DNA of 64,000 bases from Sthenelais limicola (GCA_942159475.1 OW804095.1:68476773-68540772), one strand, 5' to 3'. Shown: positions 14,095 to 25,967, counted from the first letter of the stretch. The notes: a model not told the origin generated them from the sequence alone. Program-made: numbers and translations.

Positions 14095-14935
14095 AACAAA
14101 TGTCCTGTAAGGTGAGGGATGAATGGGAATATTCTAGTTGTTTTATTCCTTCATCAACATTACTTGCAGACCATTCTAGTTCTACGTGAGGTTTATTTTA
14201 TATAAAAAAAGCGTAATACAAAAGATGGGAAATAAAAAGGAGGAAGGGTTCTTTTCTCCAACGTTTCCATAGTATCATTGAACAGAACCTTGCCTGACAG
14301 GCAATCATGGCGAAGACAGACCCACAGCTCAATATGTTATTCAATGCAGACGAGGGACCGTCCCTCAAGGGACTGCGTGCATATGTTGGCAGTCGTGATC
14401 CTTTTTATCACAAACGAAATCCCTACGATAAGAGGAAGATATTATTTTCTAAATTCCTAGATTCAGGCCGGCATATAAACGGATACATACATACATTGTT
14501 TACTATCAAACTTGTCACTCCCAAGCTATGGGTATGAAAAATAGAGACCACTAAGGCGATTGCCAAACAGGTGTGAAATTATTTCAACTCGTTATCGTCC
14601 CTCAGAAGAAATATAGAAACCCATATTGTTAGAAATTGATTCCCAGTTGTATAGCGGAGCTTCGTGAAAACCGTATAATCATAACCTAATCACATAATAT
14701 GGTTTTCCTGTTTCTATATTTATAAACGTTTCCGTCTTCTGTATATATGCCAATTGGTCAATATGCTATTGTCAATTTCTTCTTTTATTATAATTGGAAC
14801 CTTGCAATATTGTTGTTTCCGATAAAGATGGATTATTTACACTCTTTCTTGGAAGAACTGCATGTGATGTCACAGAGAGAAATGTCCTTTTTCCTATCGA
14901 TGTAATTGTGATTATAAAGGAAATAAAAAACAATT
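14095..14935. other. Non-coding stretch
   Basis: No recognisable gene. The overlapping short ORFs at 14278-14537 have no family resemblance. Confidence 0.5.
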
Positions 14936-16252
14936 TGCATATTGGAAGAGCTAAAAAGGCCTGTTTTTTGGCTTAAAATACTAAAAATGTCCCCATTTGA
15001 CCTCTAGATGACCTAATTAGCTTGGTACAAGGCTTCCTATTGGCTGAAACCACAGGCCCGCCCCCTTTTGACCTCTAGATGACCTAGTTAGCATGGTACA
15101 TGGCCTTCTATTGGCTAGACCACTAGCCATGCCCCCTTTTGACCTCACTTGCATATGAGAAGAGCTAGAAAGGCCTCTTTTTTGGCTTAAAATACTAAAA
15201 ACGCCCCCATTTGACCTCTAGATAACCTAATTAGCTTGGTACAAGGCATCCTATTGGCTGAAACCACTAGCCCCGCCCCCTTTTGACCTATAGATGGCCT
15301 AGTTAGCATGCTACATGGCCCCCCTATTGGCTAAACCACTAGCCACGCCCCCTTTTGATCTCACTTGCATATGAGAAGAGCTAAAAAGACCACTTTTTTG
15401 GCTTAAAATACTAAAAATGCCCTGATTTTACCTCAAGATGACCTAATTAGTACGATACAAGGCTTCCTATGGGTGAAACCACTAGCCCCGCCCCCTTTTG
15501 ACCTCAAGATGACCTAGTTAGCATGGTACATGGTCTCCTATTGGCTAAACAACTAGCCACGCCCCCTTTTGACCTCACATGCATATGAGAAGAGCTAGAA
15601 AGGCCTGTTTTTCGGCTAAAATAGTAAAAATGCCCCAATTTGACCTCTAAATGACCTAATTAGTATGATACAAGGCTTCCTATTGGCTGAAACCACTAGC
15701 CCCGCCCTCTTTTGACCTCTAGATGATCAAGTTAGCATGGTACATGGTCTCCTATTGGCTTAACCACTAGCCACGCCCCCTTTTGACCTCACTTGCATAT
15801 GAGAACAGCTAAAAAGGCCTCTTTTTCGGCTTAAAATACTAAAAATGCCTCCTTTTGGGCTTAAAATACTAAAAATGCCCCCATTTGACCTCTAGATGAC
15901 CTAATTATCATGGTACAAGGCTTCCTATTGGCTGAAACCACTAGCCCCGCCCCATTTTGACCTCTAGATGAACTAGTTAGCATGGTACATGGCCTCCTAT
16001 TGGTTAAACCACTAGCGTCGCCCCCTTTTGACCTCACTTGCATATGAGAAGAGCTAAAAAGGCCTCTTTTTTGGCTTAAAATACTAAAAATGCCCCCATT
16101 TGAGCTCTAGATGACCTAGGTAGCATGGTACATGGCTTCCTATTGGCTGAAACCACTAGCCTCACCCCATTTTGACGTTTAGATGACCTAGTTAGCATGG
16201 TACGTGGCCTCCTATTGGCTAAACCACTCGCCACACCATCTTTTGACCTCAT
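14936..16252. repeat. ~215-bp satellite, about six units with internal half-repeats
   Basis: Unit starts are marked by GCATATGAGAAGAGCTA at about 14937 (diverged), 15151, 15366, 15581, 15797 and 16040, a spacing of about 215 bp with one longer unit caused by a local duplication near 15841-15880. Each unit contains two related ~72-bp halves of the form TTTGACCTCTAGATGACCT, a TAGTTAGCATGGTACA-like segment, CCTATTGGCT, then CCACTAGCC and a GC box (CCCCGCCCCC or CCACGCCCCC). Short minus-strand ORFs across the array are by-products of the repeat. See the findings for the regulatory-like motif content. Confidence 0.9.
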
Positions 16253-17855
16253 TTGGCCATTTCCATCAATTTGACAACATTTGGGCCCCAAGCACCCCCG
16301 TTAGTACCCAAAAAATTTCTTTACATTAATCAGTTGATTTGTTATTTTTTATCAACCTTATTTATATATATCTATAATTCAGATATGATTGTCCTCCTGC
16401 ACTGCAGGTATCGCAAAGTGAAATGCCTTTGAATTGAATGAACGTTTGTTCATGAATCAGGGGTATATTCATGTTTTAAACAAATTTCAAAATTGTAACC
16501 TTTTGTAATGTGACATTACGTAACATTGCTCAACCTAATTATGTGTATATCAATTATTAATTATCGCCCATTTATCATTATCATTATCATATTTCCATAA
16601 TCGCTAATTATGCTAATACAATAACATTGTTCTATGCAAGTTTACTGGTCTGCCTCTATGGAGCTGCCTCTATGTTACATAATATTTCTATCATCATGGA
16701 CAACGCCTACTATGCATATCACTGTACACGAATGTATACTTTCACCCTTGATAAATGACAGTTGCTGCTCGGATCTAAACGATATGGCCGGTCTTTTGGT
16801 GTTCCTCTCTACTTTTCATAATCAGTACTTAACACAGGCGGAGTTAAGCCGGCTCTTTTCACAGTACTTTTCACATCCAAAATACCCTGAGCTATTCTCA
16901 TAATAATGTTATTTAGTGATATGAATTCATGTGTAGGTAATTAAGAGTATATCTAAATTGGAAACATTTATATCATATATTTATTGATTTTTTTTCTCTG
17001 AATGTATACGGTACTTTGTGTGAACAATATTGTTTGCCTTTCCTTGGGCTATCATGAATATGAGTTAAAATGCAATGAATGCAACTAGAAATGTTTTTAT
17101 TTTTATGTTTGAATATTATCTTGTTTATCTATTGTTTTTCTAATATTTCTAATGCTTCGTTTGACTTAGACGTACAGGTGTAACTGAGAACAGTATGTAA
17201 ATACATAATGTCTTCTGAATAAAATATTTAAATACGAAATTCTAAGTGATTGCAATATCAATAAACTCCTTTTGGGCTACATATATCATATCTATTTACA
17301 AGATTGTACTAGTTAAAATGATTAATACTTTTGCCCAGTTGGACCAGCTTACGGATAAAACATCTCCCCCTAGATGTATGAAGATTGTAGTGGCATATAT
17401 ATATGGACAAGGCAGTGATTGAAATGTTTTGGCAGCATGCCGATTGAGTTATTCAATAGGAGGAAAAACAAGTTTATGTGTGGATGTATTCGTCACATAA
17501 TCAATGCAGCAAGTGCCAGTAATTCCATTAGGGTAGACTGTTTATTGATCTAAAAAGTTTCACAACGAACCTATCCAAAAGGAACTCCTTTAATGTGATG
17601 TCCAGGAATACATCTGCATCTGTGTAAGTAATCAACGTGTTCATTTATTTCGCGATTGTCTACTGAACTCACGACATGTAGGCCTACGTAACAATCAAGT
17701 ATGTTTGTGTAAAAGAAAAAAAACTATTAATCAGCCACGCCAGTTATTGAGCAAGGGACTCAGTGTACATACGCAGATGCTGCTTGGGTGGATCTTAGAT
17801 TGAATTTTTGATGGGAAATATGTGTAAGGAAAGCAGGCGGAAGACCCAACTACTT
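16253..17855. other. Non-coding stretch left of the Polinton
   Basis: No gene recognised. The sequence at 17840-17855 together with the DNA after 39573 reconstitutes an uninterrupted pre-insertion site around CATAAA. Confidence 0.55.
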
Positions 17856-17861
17856 CATAAA
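17856..17861. repeat. Target-site duplication, left (CATAAA)
   Basis: CATAAA directly precedes the element terminus and is repeated exactly at 39568-39573. A 6-bp duplication is the Polinton/Maverick hallmark. Confidence 0.95.
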
Positions 17862-18158
17862 AGTAGTAGGGAGGTACCAGCCATAGTCCTATCAATCGGA
17901 TTAGTGTCCCCTATGTACCCCGAGCTCTCAGCCAATCAGAGAGCTGTGAGCTCGAGCCCTCGGCCAATCAGAGAGCACCCCGCTACGCACCCCGAGCTCT
18001 CTGATTGGCTGAGAGAGAGCCTGGAATGTTTCAAGATTCAAGGAATGCCCATTATTAGACACACGACCCTAGGGTTACACGTATGACCCTAGGGTTAGGC
18101 TCGCTGAGAGCTAACCATAGAGCTACACCTTTGATCCCATAACAACTAACCCTAAGGT
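17862..18158 (+). repeat. Polinton left terminal inverted repeat
   Basis: It begins AGTAGTAGGGAGGTACCAG and matches the reverse complement of 39271-39567 with about ten scattered differences. The outer ~150 bp hold three CCAATCAGAGAGC copies in palindromic arrangement; the inner part is built of CCCTAGGGTTA-like degenerate repeats and a GATCCCATAAC motif. Similarity fades inward after 18158. Confidence 0.93.
17924..18015. repeat. Hairpin-forming inverted repeat inside the left TIR
   Basis: CTCTCAGCCAATCAGAGAGC (17925-17944) is the exact reverse complement of 17996-18015, with a third partial copy (CCAATCAGAGAGC) at 17964-17976. The same structure is present in the right TIR. Each arm includes a CCAAT box. 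Confidence 0.88.
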
Positions 18159-18506
18159 GAGAACTAACCCTAGGGTTACACCTCTAAACCCATGTCACTT
18201 TAAACCCATGACATATGACCTTAGGGCTAGCTCTCACTAGGACTTAACCCTAACGTTAACCCTTAACCCCTCCCCACGGCACAAGACCCTAAGTCTAATC
18301 CCTAAGCCTATCATTTAGAGCTAAGCTCACGTACACAGCCATATGCTTAGTTCTAGCTCTTTAGGATAAAGTTTACTTTAACCTTAACCACAATAAATAT
18401 AGATGAAAACCACACAGAGAAGTGGCAGTTTAAATTTCCCAATATTCCATATAAATAGGAGAATGCGGATTTATTTTAGTTCTAATTTGAACTGCTATGA
18501 GACAAA
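18159..18506. promoter_or_regulatory. Subterminal leader with TATA box
   Basis: After degenerate CCCTAGGGTTA-like repeats, TATAAATAG occurs at 18450-18458, about 57 bp before the first ORF. This is the only clear core promoter upstream of the small membrane protein and PolB, which are separated by six bases. Confidence 0.6.
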
Positions 18507-18770
18507 ATGGAATGCTATACTTTACAAACGACTATATACAGAGAAGCAATAACAGCGATTTTCCCTGTTTTATACGCATACACTCTGGGAATTCTGTTGT
18601 ATGCTATATATAGAGCTTTGACATTTTTGAAATGTCCCAAAAGATTACCACCCTCCAATTCTCTCCAAAATTTACCCAGAGCACCCATCCCCCCTCCGGC
18701 TTCCCCTATATATATTGAAATGGAAGAAGGCTATCTTACTCCATCCAAATGCTCAATAAGCATTGACTGA
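18507..18770 (+). CDS. Small single-pass membrane protein
   Basis: An 87-residue ORF. Residues about 14-41 form a hydrophobic segment suited to one membrane pass, followed by a short basic stretch (KCPKR) and a proline-rich tail (APIPPPASPIYIEME). I do not recognise the family. The start lies about 50 bp after a TATA box, and the stop is only six bases before the PolB start codon. It is therefore either translated from its own short mRNA or is an upstream ORF of the PolB transcript. Small membrane proteins near the termini occur in related elements, but no function can be given. Confidence 0.55.
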   Translation: MECYTLQTTIYREAITAIFPVLYAYTLGILLYAIYRALTFLKCPKRLPPSNSLQNLPRAPIPPPASPIYIEMEEGYLTPSKCSISID

Positions 18771-18776
18771 TTTAAA

Positions 18777-21700
18777 ATGGAGGAAAACTGGGTTAGGCAA
18801 AATTTAAGCGATATTTTGCAATCGTTTACTGACCCCAACGTGCTAATACAATGGGCTCGGAATATTGGATTACAACATGAAAAACCTGTATTGGATCGGT
18901 TATACGATTTAGAATTGAATTCAAAGCTGCAGAAACTTCATACTGCAAGTGAAGTTTTGAATTACGCTATCCCACTTAACATACTATCTCACCAAGCAGT
19001 GCTATCAAGACTACAACAGATTCATTCGGTAAGTTAAATATTTTATAAATCATTTATTTATTTATGTTAATACGTACAACTTTAGATTATGTATAGACAA
19101 TGATGGTTTGTTTTTTTCTCTTGTTTCAGCAATCAACATCTCCCTCCTTATCTCACCCACTCTCAACGCATCCTGCCCCAGGTTCTATATCTAATTCACC
19201 AACAATCACTCACCAAACCCTCAACAAACCCACACCTTCACATTCAATCCCCCAGCATTCCAACATTCCCACTCCTTTTCAGACCAACCCAAACCCGAAT
19301 CCTTTAGGACCGATTTTAGAACACACCAAGTCGGATTCACTCAACGACGCAAATGGATCTATACCTTCAGTCAATGAGCAAGAATGCCTTACGGATTCTC
19401 AGGTAGAAAAAAACTACAACATTATACATAATTTTCTGGATGACTTGACTACCTACTAACGTGTATATTGTTTATGACAATGAATGGTATTTTTAATTTT
19501 AGTGTGACGCGATATGGAGCGAATTTTTTCAAACCCCACCTCCAACCACATCACCCAAACCTAAAACAAATAATATTGAAAATCCTTTACCAACATCCAG
19601 CACCACAGAAAACAATATAACCGTTCCACAGACAGAGAATGAAGATATCAAATTTGTTTGCCCAGTTTGTGGGGTACAATTTTCAAATTCGGAAGAGCAT
19701 AAAAACCACATAAAAAGTTGCAAGAAATTTAAATGCCAATTTTGTAAGAGAGACTACAAAACTTTATCTGGGAAATGTAAACACGAAGCTCGATGCGATA
19801 TTAGAAGACCTTGTACTCATTGCGGATACAAATACACATCAGTTCGTGATAAGATAACCCATGATAATTCTCATTTGAATGCAGAAAAAACGTACAATTG
19901 CAGAGCCTGTAACTCAAAATTTTTAACACGATCACTACTGTTTGAACACCAACAAGCTAGACATAGTATTTCCCCCGAAAATTTATCACCAACTCCCTGG
20001 GTAGAGTCCCCTTTTGATGACAATATTGAAAATGACAGAAAAACTAAAAAGATCTATGAGACAAACAAAAGATTTATTTTAGCCAACCATAAACTAGGCG
20101 ACATTCAGGATCAATACAACTTCCCCACAAATGATTTCTCAGGCGGTGTGGATGAATTTGCGACTCACCTTGAGCGTATATTTGAGTATCAAGATCACTC
20201 ATTTAAAGTTGATGTTTCATTAGGTGTAATACTTCGAAATGAAGAGACAAATGAAATGCGATATTTTGTTCCATACAATAACGTCTCGATTCTTAGCGAA
20301 CCGTTTTATATTTCCAAACATGAAGATCTGGAGAGGTTATATGAGAGATTAATTTCCATAAACCTTCAAACATATATAACTTCGGTACGACCTAATACAA
20401 AATGGAGACCTTGGTTTTTTACAAACATTCTTTATACAGTTACAAGAACTCAATATTTACTTGGACAGGCGGGATTTCTTCCTGATTATGTTCGCCTAAA
20501 GAAGTGTATTCTATCATTTGAGAAAGACCACAAAACAGGCAACCTATACAAGGATAAATTATGTTTATTTAGATGCTTGGCTAAGCATAAGAATAATCAG
20601 TTAACCCTTGGATCTATATACGAACTATATAATCAATGGCGAGCTTTTGTCAATGACCGAGCTATTACCAGGGAGGAACTACCAAGTTCACCAGCTAAAT
20701 ATGAGGGTGTTTCACTTGAACAGATACCACACATTGAAAAATGTTTTGACGTATCTATTTATATCTATGAACTTTTACCTGATGGAAGTGTCACTCTTCG
20801 ATATAAATCATGCACCTCAAATTTAAATGTGATGTATATGAACATATACAAACACCACCTATCCTACATTACAAATTTTAAGACTTATGCTAGAAAATTT
20901 TCTTGTGCAACTTGTGAGAGAGTCTTTAGTGACAAATCAAATTATAACAAGCACATACAAATTTGTGTTAGTAGAACTAAGTACACATATAAATCAGGAT
21001 TTCATTCAACAAAGGGAACAATTTTTGATGAAATGGAGGAATTGGGAATTATTACTGAAAAATCACACTCCCACTTTCCATGGTTTTGTGTTTTTGATTT
21101 TGAAGCTATTCTTGAAAAGATTTTTGAACAAAATTCAGACAAGTTAACTTGGTCTCAAATTCACCGAGCTGTTTCAGTTTCAATTTGCTCTAATGTAGAA
21201 AACTACAAGCACCCAAAATGCTTTGTAAATTCAGATCAAAGAACTCTAGTAGAAGATATGATTTTATACATGCTTGAAATACAAGCAATGACATTATCAT
21301 TAGCTTTGGAAAAATGGAAGGATGCCATTTCAAAACTGGATGAACTTGTAGAGAAATGGAACTCTATCGCAAGCTCTATGAATGAAAAAGAGGAAGAGAA
21401 TAAGGAGAACGAACAGAGGGAGTATCAGGAAGAAGATGAGGAAATGAGGGAGGGAGAGGATGAGGAGGGGGAGTCAGAAGATGGGGAAGAGAAAACCAAA
21501 AAATCCCCCAAAGTAAAAAACTCAGGATCACGCATGCATGATCGCATTAAATCCATTCGAGCCAGGTTTATGACATACATTAACCAACTTCCAGTTTTTG
21601 GCTTTAACTCAGCCAGATATGATATAAATCTGATAAAATCAACACTATTTAAAGTTCTTGATATGAATGAAAAAAATGACAATTACTTTGTTATAAAAAA

Positions 21701-24700
21701 GAACAATGCATACATTAGTATTTCAACTGAAAAACTTAAATTTCTTGATATTTGTCAATTTCTAGCCCCTGGTTCTTCTTATTCAGGTTTTCTGAAAGCT
21801 TTTCACATTAAGGAATCAAAATTTTGGTTTCCATATGAATATCTTGATTCATACGAGAAGTTAAATGACTCTTCAATTCCAAGTCATGAAGCTTTTTATT
21901 CTTCCCTTCGAAACACCAACATTTCACCTGAAGAATACAACCAAGTTTGTTCAGTATGGAAGGAGAAAGATATGAAGACATTGAAAGATCTTCTGATTTT
22001 TTACAATAATCTTGATGTTGGTCCTTTTGTTAGTGCTATAGAAAAACTACAAGCTTTTTACTTTAATAAAGGTATTGATGTTTTTAAACTGGCTGTATCA
22101 GTACCAGGTATTGCTCGGAGAATGCTTTTTGCATCAGCAGATAAAGATACATTTTTCCCATTGATTGGTGGTCATGATGAGGATTTGTATAAAACATTCA
22201 AGCAAAACATAACAGGGGGACCCTCCATTATTTTTCATCGCCATCACAAAGTCAATGAAACAAAAATTAGAGGTAAAAAGATATGCAAAAAAATACTAGG
22301 TTTGGATGCTAATGCATTATACCTATGGTCCCTGGGTCAAAAACTCCCAACTGGTCCATACATTCGACGTTTTGTCGAGCATGATTTTTCCCCAAAAAAA
22401 CACACAATTCACATGCTTATGTTTTTGTGGTTGGAGTGGGTGAGAAAAACTGAGAAGATTGACATCATCCACAAACTCAACAGAGGTAGGGAAGTGAGAA
22501 TTGGAGCATATTTGACAGATGGATTCTGCCCGATATCAAACACCGCCTATGAAGTGAGTTTTAGGGTAGTCATGATATTTAGTCGTAATTTTCTTATAGT
22601 AAAATTGTATGTTTGTATGCATATGCATATACACGTATTATATATATATTTATTTATTTGTTTTAGTTTAATGGATGCTACTTCCATGGCTGCTCATGTC
22701 AAAAGGACAAGATGGATCCGAAACTTTGGAAAATTAGAAGACATAATACAGCAGAAAAAGAGAAAAACATAAAACAGTTGGGCTATAACCTCGTTACTAT
22801 GCGAGAGTGTGACTTTCGAAAGGAGATGCAATCAAGCATTGAGATCAAACAACTTATGCGTGAACACTTTCCTTCATTCTATCTAAAGCATCCACATAAA
22901 GTAACAGAGGATGAGATAATTGAGGCAGTGAAGAACAACCTCCTGTTTGGATCCGTTGAGGTTCGGATTGAGGTACCAGAAACCTGGGCTCCCGGTTATG
23001 AGCGGAAACTTCCACCCAGGGAATATTTTGCTGAAATGGCACCTTTGTTTTGCACAAATGACATTGAACATAAGGATATTGGCTCACACATGCAAAAGCA
23101 CGTTTTAGACTTTAATCTTTCCACAAAACCCCGCAGGCTTTTGATAAGTGCTCTTTATGCGGATAAGGTTTTACTGGCTACTCCATTACTCAAATGGTAC
23201 TTGGATCATGGAATGCGCGTAACCAAAGTATATCAAGTTGTTGAGTTTGTGCCAAAAGCATGCTTTAAAAGTTTTGAAAATGAAGTTTCGAACGCGAGAC
23301 GGGATGGGGATAAAGAAGGCTTAAGTGTCACTGCAGAAACAATGAAGCTTGTAGGAAATTCAGGTTATGGAGGCATTATAATGGCAAAGGAACACCACCA
23401 AAATGTGACATACCACTCTTGTAGAACAGAAGCACAAAAAAAAGTGAACCAACCATCATTTAGAAAACTTTCAGAATTGGGATCGAACCATTATGAGATT
23501 GAAAGTGTGAAAAATAAAATAACATTAGACCTTCCAATCTATTTGGGATATTTTGTTCTGCAATATGCCAAACTTAGAATGTTGCAGTTTTACTATGACT
23601 GCTTGGATTTTTATGCAGATCGAAGCGACTATGAATATATTGAGATGGATACAGGTAATTGAAACTTACTTTCATAATATTATTTAAAATGATTAATACT
23701 TCTTTAACAGACACTGAATATGCATTTATCTTTTTTTATTTCAGACAGCGCATATTTTGCAATATCTGAGAACGAATTAGAAGACATAATCCACCCGTTA
23801 TTGAAGCAGCAATACTTGAGTGAAATATATGACCTATGCGGACAGGATGACAAATCGGTATGGTTTCCACGTCGCTGCTGTGAAAGATGTGCCAAATTCT
23901 GCAAGAGAACTCCTGGGTTATTCAAAAAGGAAGCTGAGGGAATTGAAATGATAGCTCTATCCAGTAAAACATATATTTTGAAGGAAAACAACACCGGTGG
24001 GTGTAAATTGAGCTGTAAGGGAGTGAATAAACGTCGACTTGAAGACCCATTTGAAAAATACGAGAGTGTACTGAAAACTAAGAGAGCTCGCTTAGGTACA
24101 AATGTCGGATTTCGTCAGAGAAATAACACCATCTATACATATAAACAGGACAGATCAGGTTTTTCCTATTTATACATAAAAAGGAAAGTAATGGAAGATG
24201 GAATATCCACTAGACCATTGGATGTTGTACTAAATCCCTGGCAAAACATACCTGCATATTATGTGTTTAGTGATAATCACCCATTCTCGCAATCATATCC
24301 ATGTCAAATTGAATGTTTAGGTTGGATTTTTAACTCATCAGCACAGTTGTATTTTTACAAAATGGCAATTGCAATGAATGAAATGGAAACAGCGTGTGAT
24401 ATATTACTGTTTACAAGCATAATCCAATGTCAAACAAAAATGAAACCAATGCTATCAAGACCTGATTACATTGAAAACAGAGAACTAGTTATGTTAGAGG
24501 TTTTGCTAATTAAACTGCAACAAGTTCCCAGTCTTTTATCTACACTTTTAGAAACTAACACACTTCCGATTGTTTACGCCAATCGAGCAGATTCATATTG
24601 GTCATCAGGACTGAGCGAGAGAGTAGTAACCATAACTAAACCTAGCGAGTTTAGGGGTTATAATAAACTAGGAAAAATCTGGGAGGAGGTGAGAGAAAGC

Positions 24701-24712
24701 GTAATTCTATGA
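18777..24712 (+). CDS. Protein-primed family B DNA polymerase with C-terminal NADAR-like domain (5 exons)
   Basis: Exons 18777-19028, 19130-19402, 19503-22553, 22667-23654 and 23745-24712 have GT-AG borders and keep frame throughout (1,843 residues). The N-terminal part is helical and proline-rich. Four C2H2-like fingers follow (19641-19960), then an OTU-like stretch (LCLFRCLA near 20563, HHLSYI near 20851) and a further finger (20899-20970). Exonuclease motifs are FDFEA (about residue 706), FNSARYD (about 875) and YNNLDV (about 1008). Polymerase motifs are LDANALY (about 1108), GNSGYGG (about 1421), DTDS (about 1519, split by the last intron) and KLSCKG. The last ~150 residues look like NADAR: DSYWSSGL followed by GYNKLGKIWEEVR. 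The enzyme should replicate the element from a protein primer. An AATAAA lies at 24746. The exact N terminus is the least certain part. Confidence 0.88.
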
Positions 24713-25322
24713 AAATGTATTATTATTATTATTGTTATTATGCTCAATAAATGAATTCGCAATGTACCTGTATTTTTTATTTGCGTTATGCAACTCACCA
24801 ATCACCCACTTCTTTATATACCCAAATGACTCGATCCCCAGTATCTAGCAAATAAATACCACAAGCTATGAATGTAATGAATCGACGTCACTTTCCATTT
24901 ATGTCTCACTTAAATCTTTTATACCCCCCACACCTATCCGAACGGTGACTTCTCTATATACCCAAATGATCCGAATCCTTGTACACAAAAGCTCAAGCAC
25001 ATTCCACGAGGGGGCGTCACCGTCTAGTCGATCCCCGACAAGCAAAAGTTCAAGTACAAGCCGTAAGAGAGCACCACCCTCCGGCGCGCTTCAGTAGAAA
25101 TGATTCCTCCCAAACACAATCCATAAGATGGCGCCACCTTCTAGCGCATCCTCCCGAATCTGACTCTCTTCCGCAAAACAACATCTCATAAGGGGGAGCC
25201 ACCCTCTAGCGCGTCTCAGTACGATCCACCACATACCCCGCAAAAGCTTAAGTGAGTGTCATCGATCTAAAGATGCTAGTATAAAACCAATTTCAAATTT
25301 AAGATTTTATTCAGTTGTTACA
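24713..25322. promoter_or_regulatory. Intergenic region: polyA signal, tandem repeats, TATA and initiator
   Basis: AATAAA at 24746-24751 would end the PolB transcript. A ~60-bp degenerate tandem repeat fills about 24995-25240. TATAAAA at 25280-25286 is followed 25-30 bp later by an initiator-like TCAGTT (25311), just before the ATPase start at 25323. This is the only clear promoter for the eight-gene structural block. Confidence 0.65.
25003..25222. repeat. Degenerate ~60-bp tandem repeat with GCGCCACC-TCTAGCG cores
   Basis: Four cores start near 25009 (GGGGCGTCACCGTCTAG), 25069 (GAGCACCACCCTCCGGCGCG), 25129 (TGGCGCCACCTTCTAGCGC) and 25195 (GGAGCCACCCTCTAGCGC), spaced 58-66 bp. They are separated by AT/CA-rich spacers that often carry AAAAGCTCAAG or AAAAGTTCAAG. 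The GC-rich cores stand out against the AT-rich element. Confidence 0.7.
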
Positions 25323-25967
25323 ATGACAGACGTTATTGAAGTACCCACTTGTTCCTTTTGTAGTCCCTGCACACTCTCCGTTTCAGGCACAACAGGTGCT
25401 GGTAAGACCGAATTCGTTAAACGACTTATAAAGCATAAGAATGTTATGTTTGAACACCCTCCTAAAGAGATTTTTTACTTTTACGGGGTATGGCAAGACT
25501 CTTTTGAAACTATGACCTCTGAAGTGAATTTTAAAGAAGGACTACCGGAGAATGTAAACACCAGCGCAGATCATCGCTTGTTCATTATTGACGATCAAAT
25601 GCAAGATGTTGTAAAGTCACCAGCTATGGAAAGGTTATTCACTCGAGAGAGTCACCACAAAAATGTATCAGTTATTTTTATCACCCAAAATATTTTTTGT
25701 CAGGGTCGCCACGCTAGAGATATTGCGTTAAATTGTCACTACACAGCCCTTTTTAGAAACCCTCGAGATATAAGTCAAATTGGAATGTTGGGAAGACAGA
25801 TTGGAATGGGAAACTCGCTTCTGGAAGCATATAAATTTTGCGTGAGTATGCCTTTTGGATACTTGCTTTTGGACCTGTCCCCACGCAACTACCTACCAGA
25901 TCTCAGACTGAAAACTCGAATATTTCCAGGAGAAGACTGCATCGCATTCATAACTAAAAATGGCTAG
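25323..25967 (+). CDS. A32-like (FtsK/HerA) genome packaging ATPase
   Basis: A 214-residue protein with Walker A GTTGAGKT at residues 22-29, Walker B LFIIDD at 86-91 and a sensor-like IFITQN motif further on. This is the pattern and length of the packaging ATPases of Polintons, adintoviruses and poxvirus A32. It should pump the linear genome into the capsid. It heads the structural block behind a TATA box at 25280, and its last bases overlap the BIR gene start by 8 bp. No missing key residue was seen. Confidence 0.93.
   Translation: MTDVIEVPTCSFCSPCTLSVSGTTGAGKTEFVKRLIKHKNVMFEHPPKEIFYFYGVWQDSFETMTSEVNFKEGLPENVNTSADHRLFIIDDQMQDVVKSPAMERLFTRESHHKNVSVIFITQNIFCQGRHARDIALNCHYTALFRNPRDISQIGMLGRQIGMGNSLLEAYKFCVSMPFGYLLLDLSPRNYLPDLRLKTRIFPGEDCIAFITKNG

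Noticed and set aside
15861..16291. Two minus-strand ORFs with similar proteins (60 and 71 residues)
   Set aside because: They are translations of the 215-bp satellite; their similarity reflects the DNA repeat.
18060..18260. CCCTAGGGTTA repeats look like telomeric (TTAGGG)n sequence
   Set aside because: The units are irregular, contain CCCTAGGG palindromes and belong to the Polinton TIR and subterminal zone; they are not a telomere array.
20608..21147. ORFs in alternative frames within the polymerase exon
   Set aside because: They overlap a long exon with clear exonuclease and polymerase motifs and show no family pattern.
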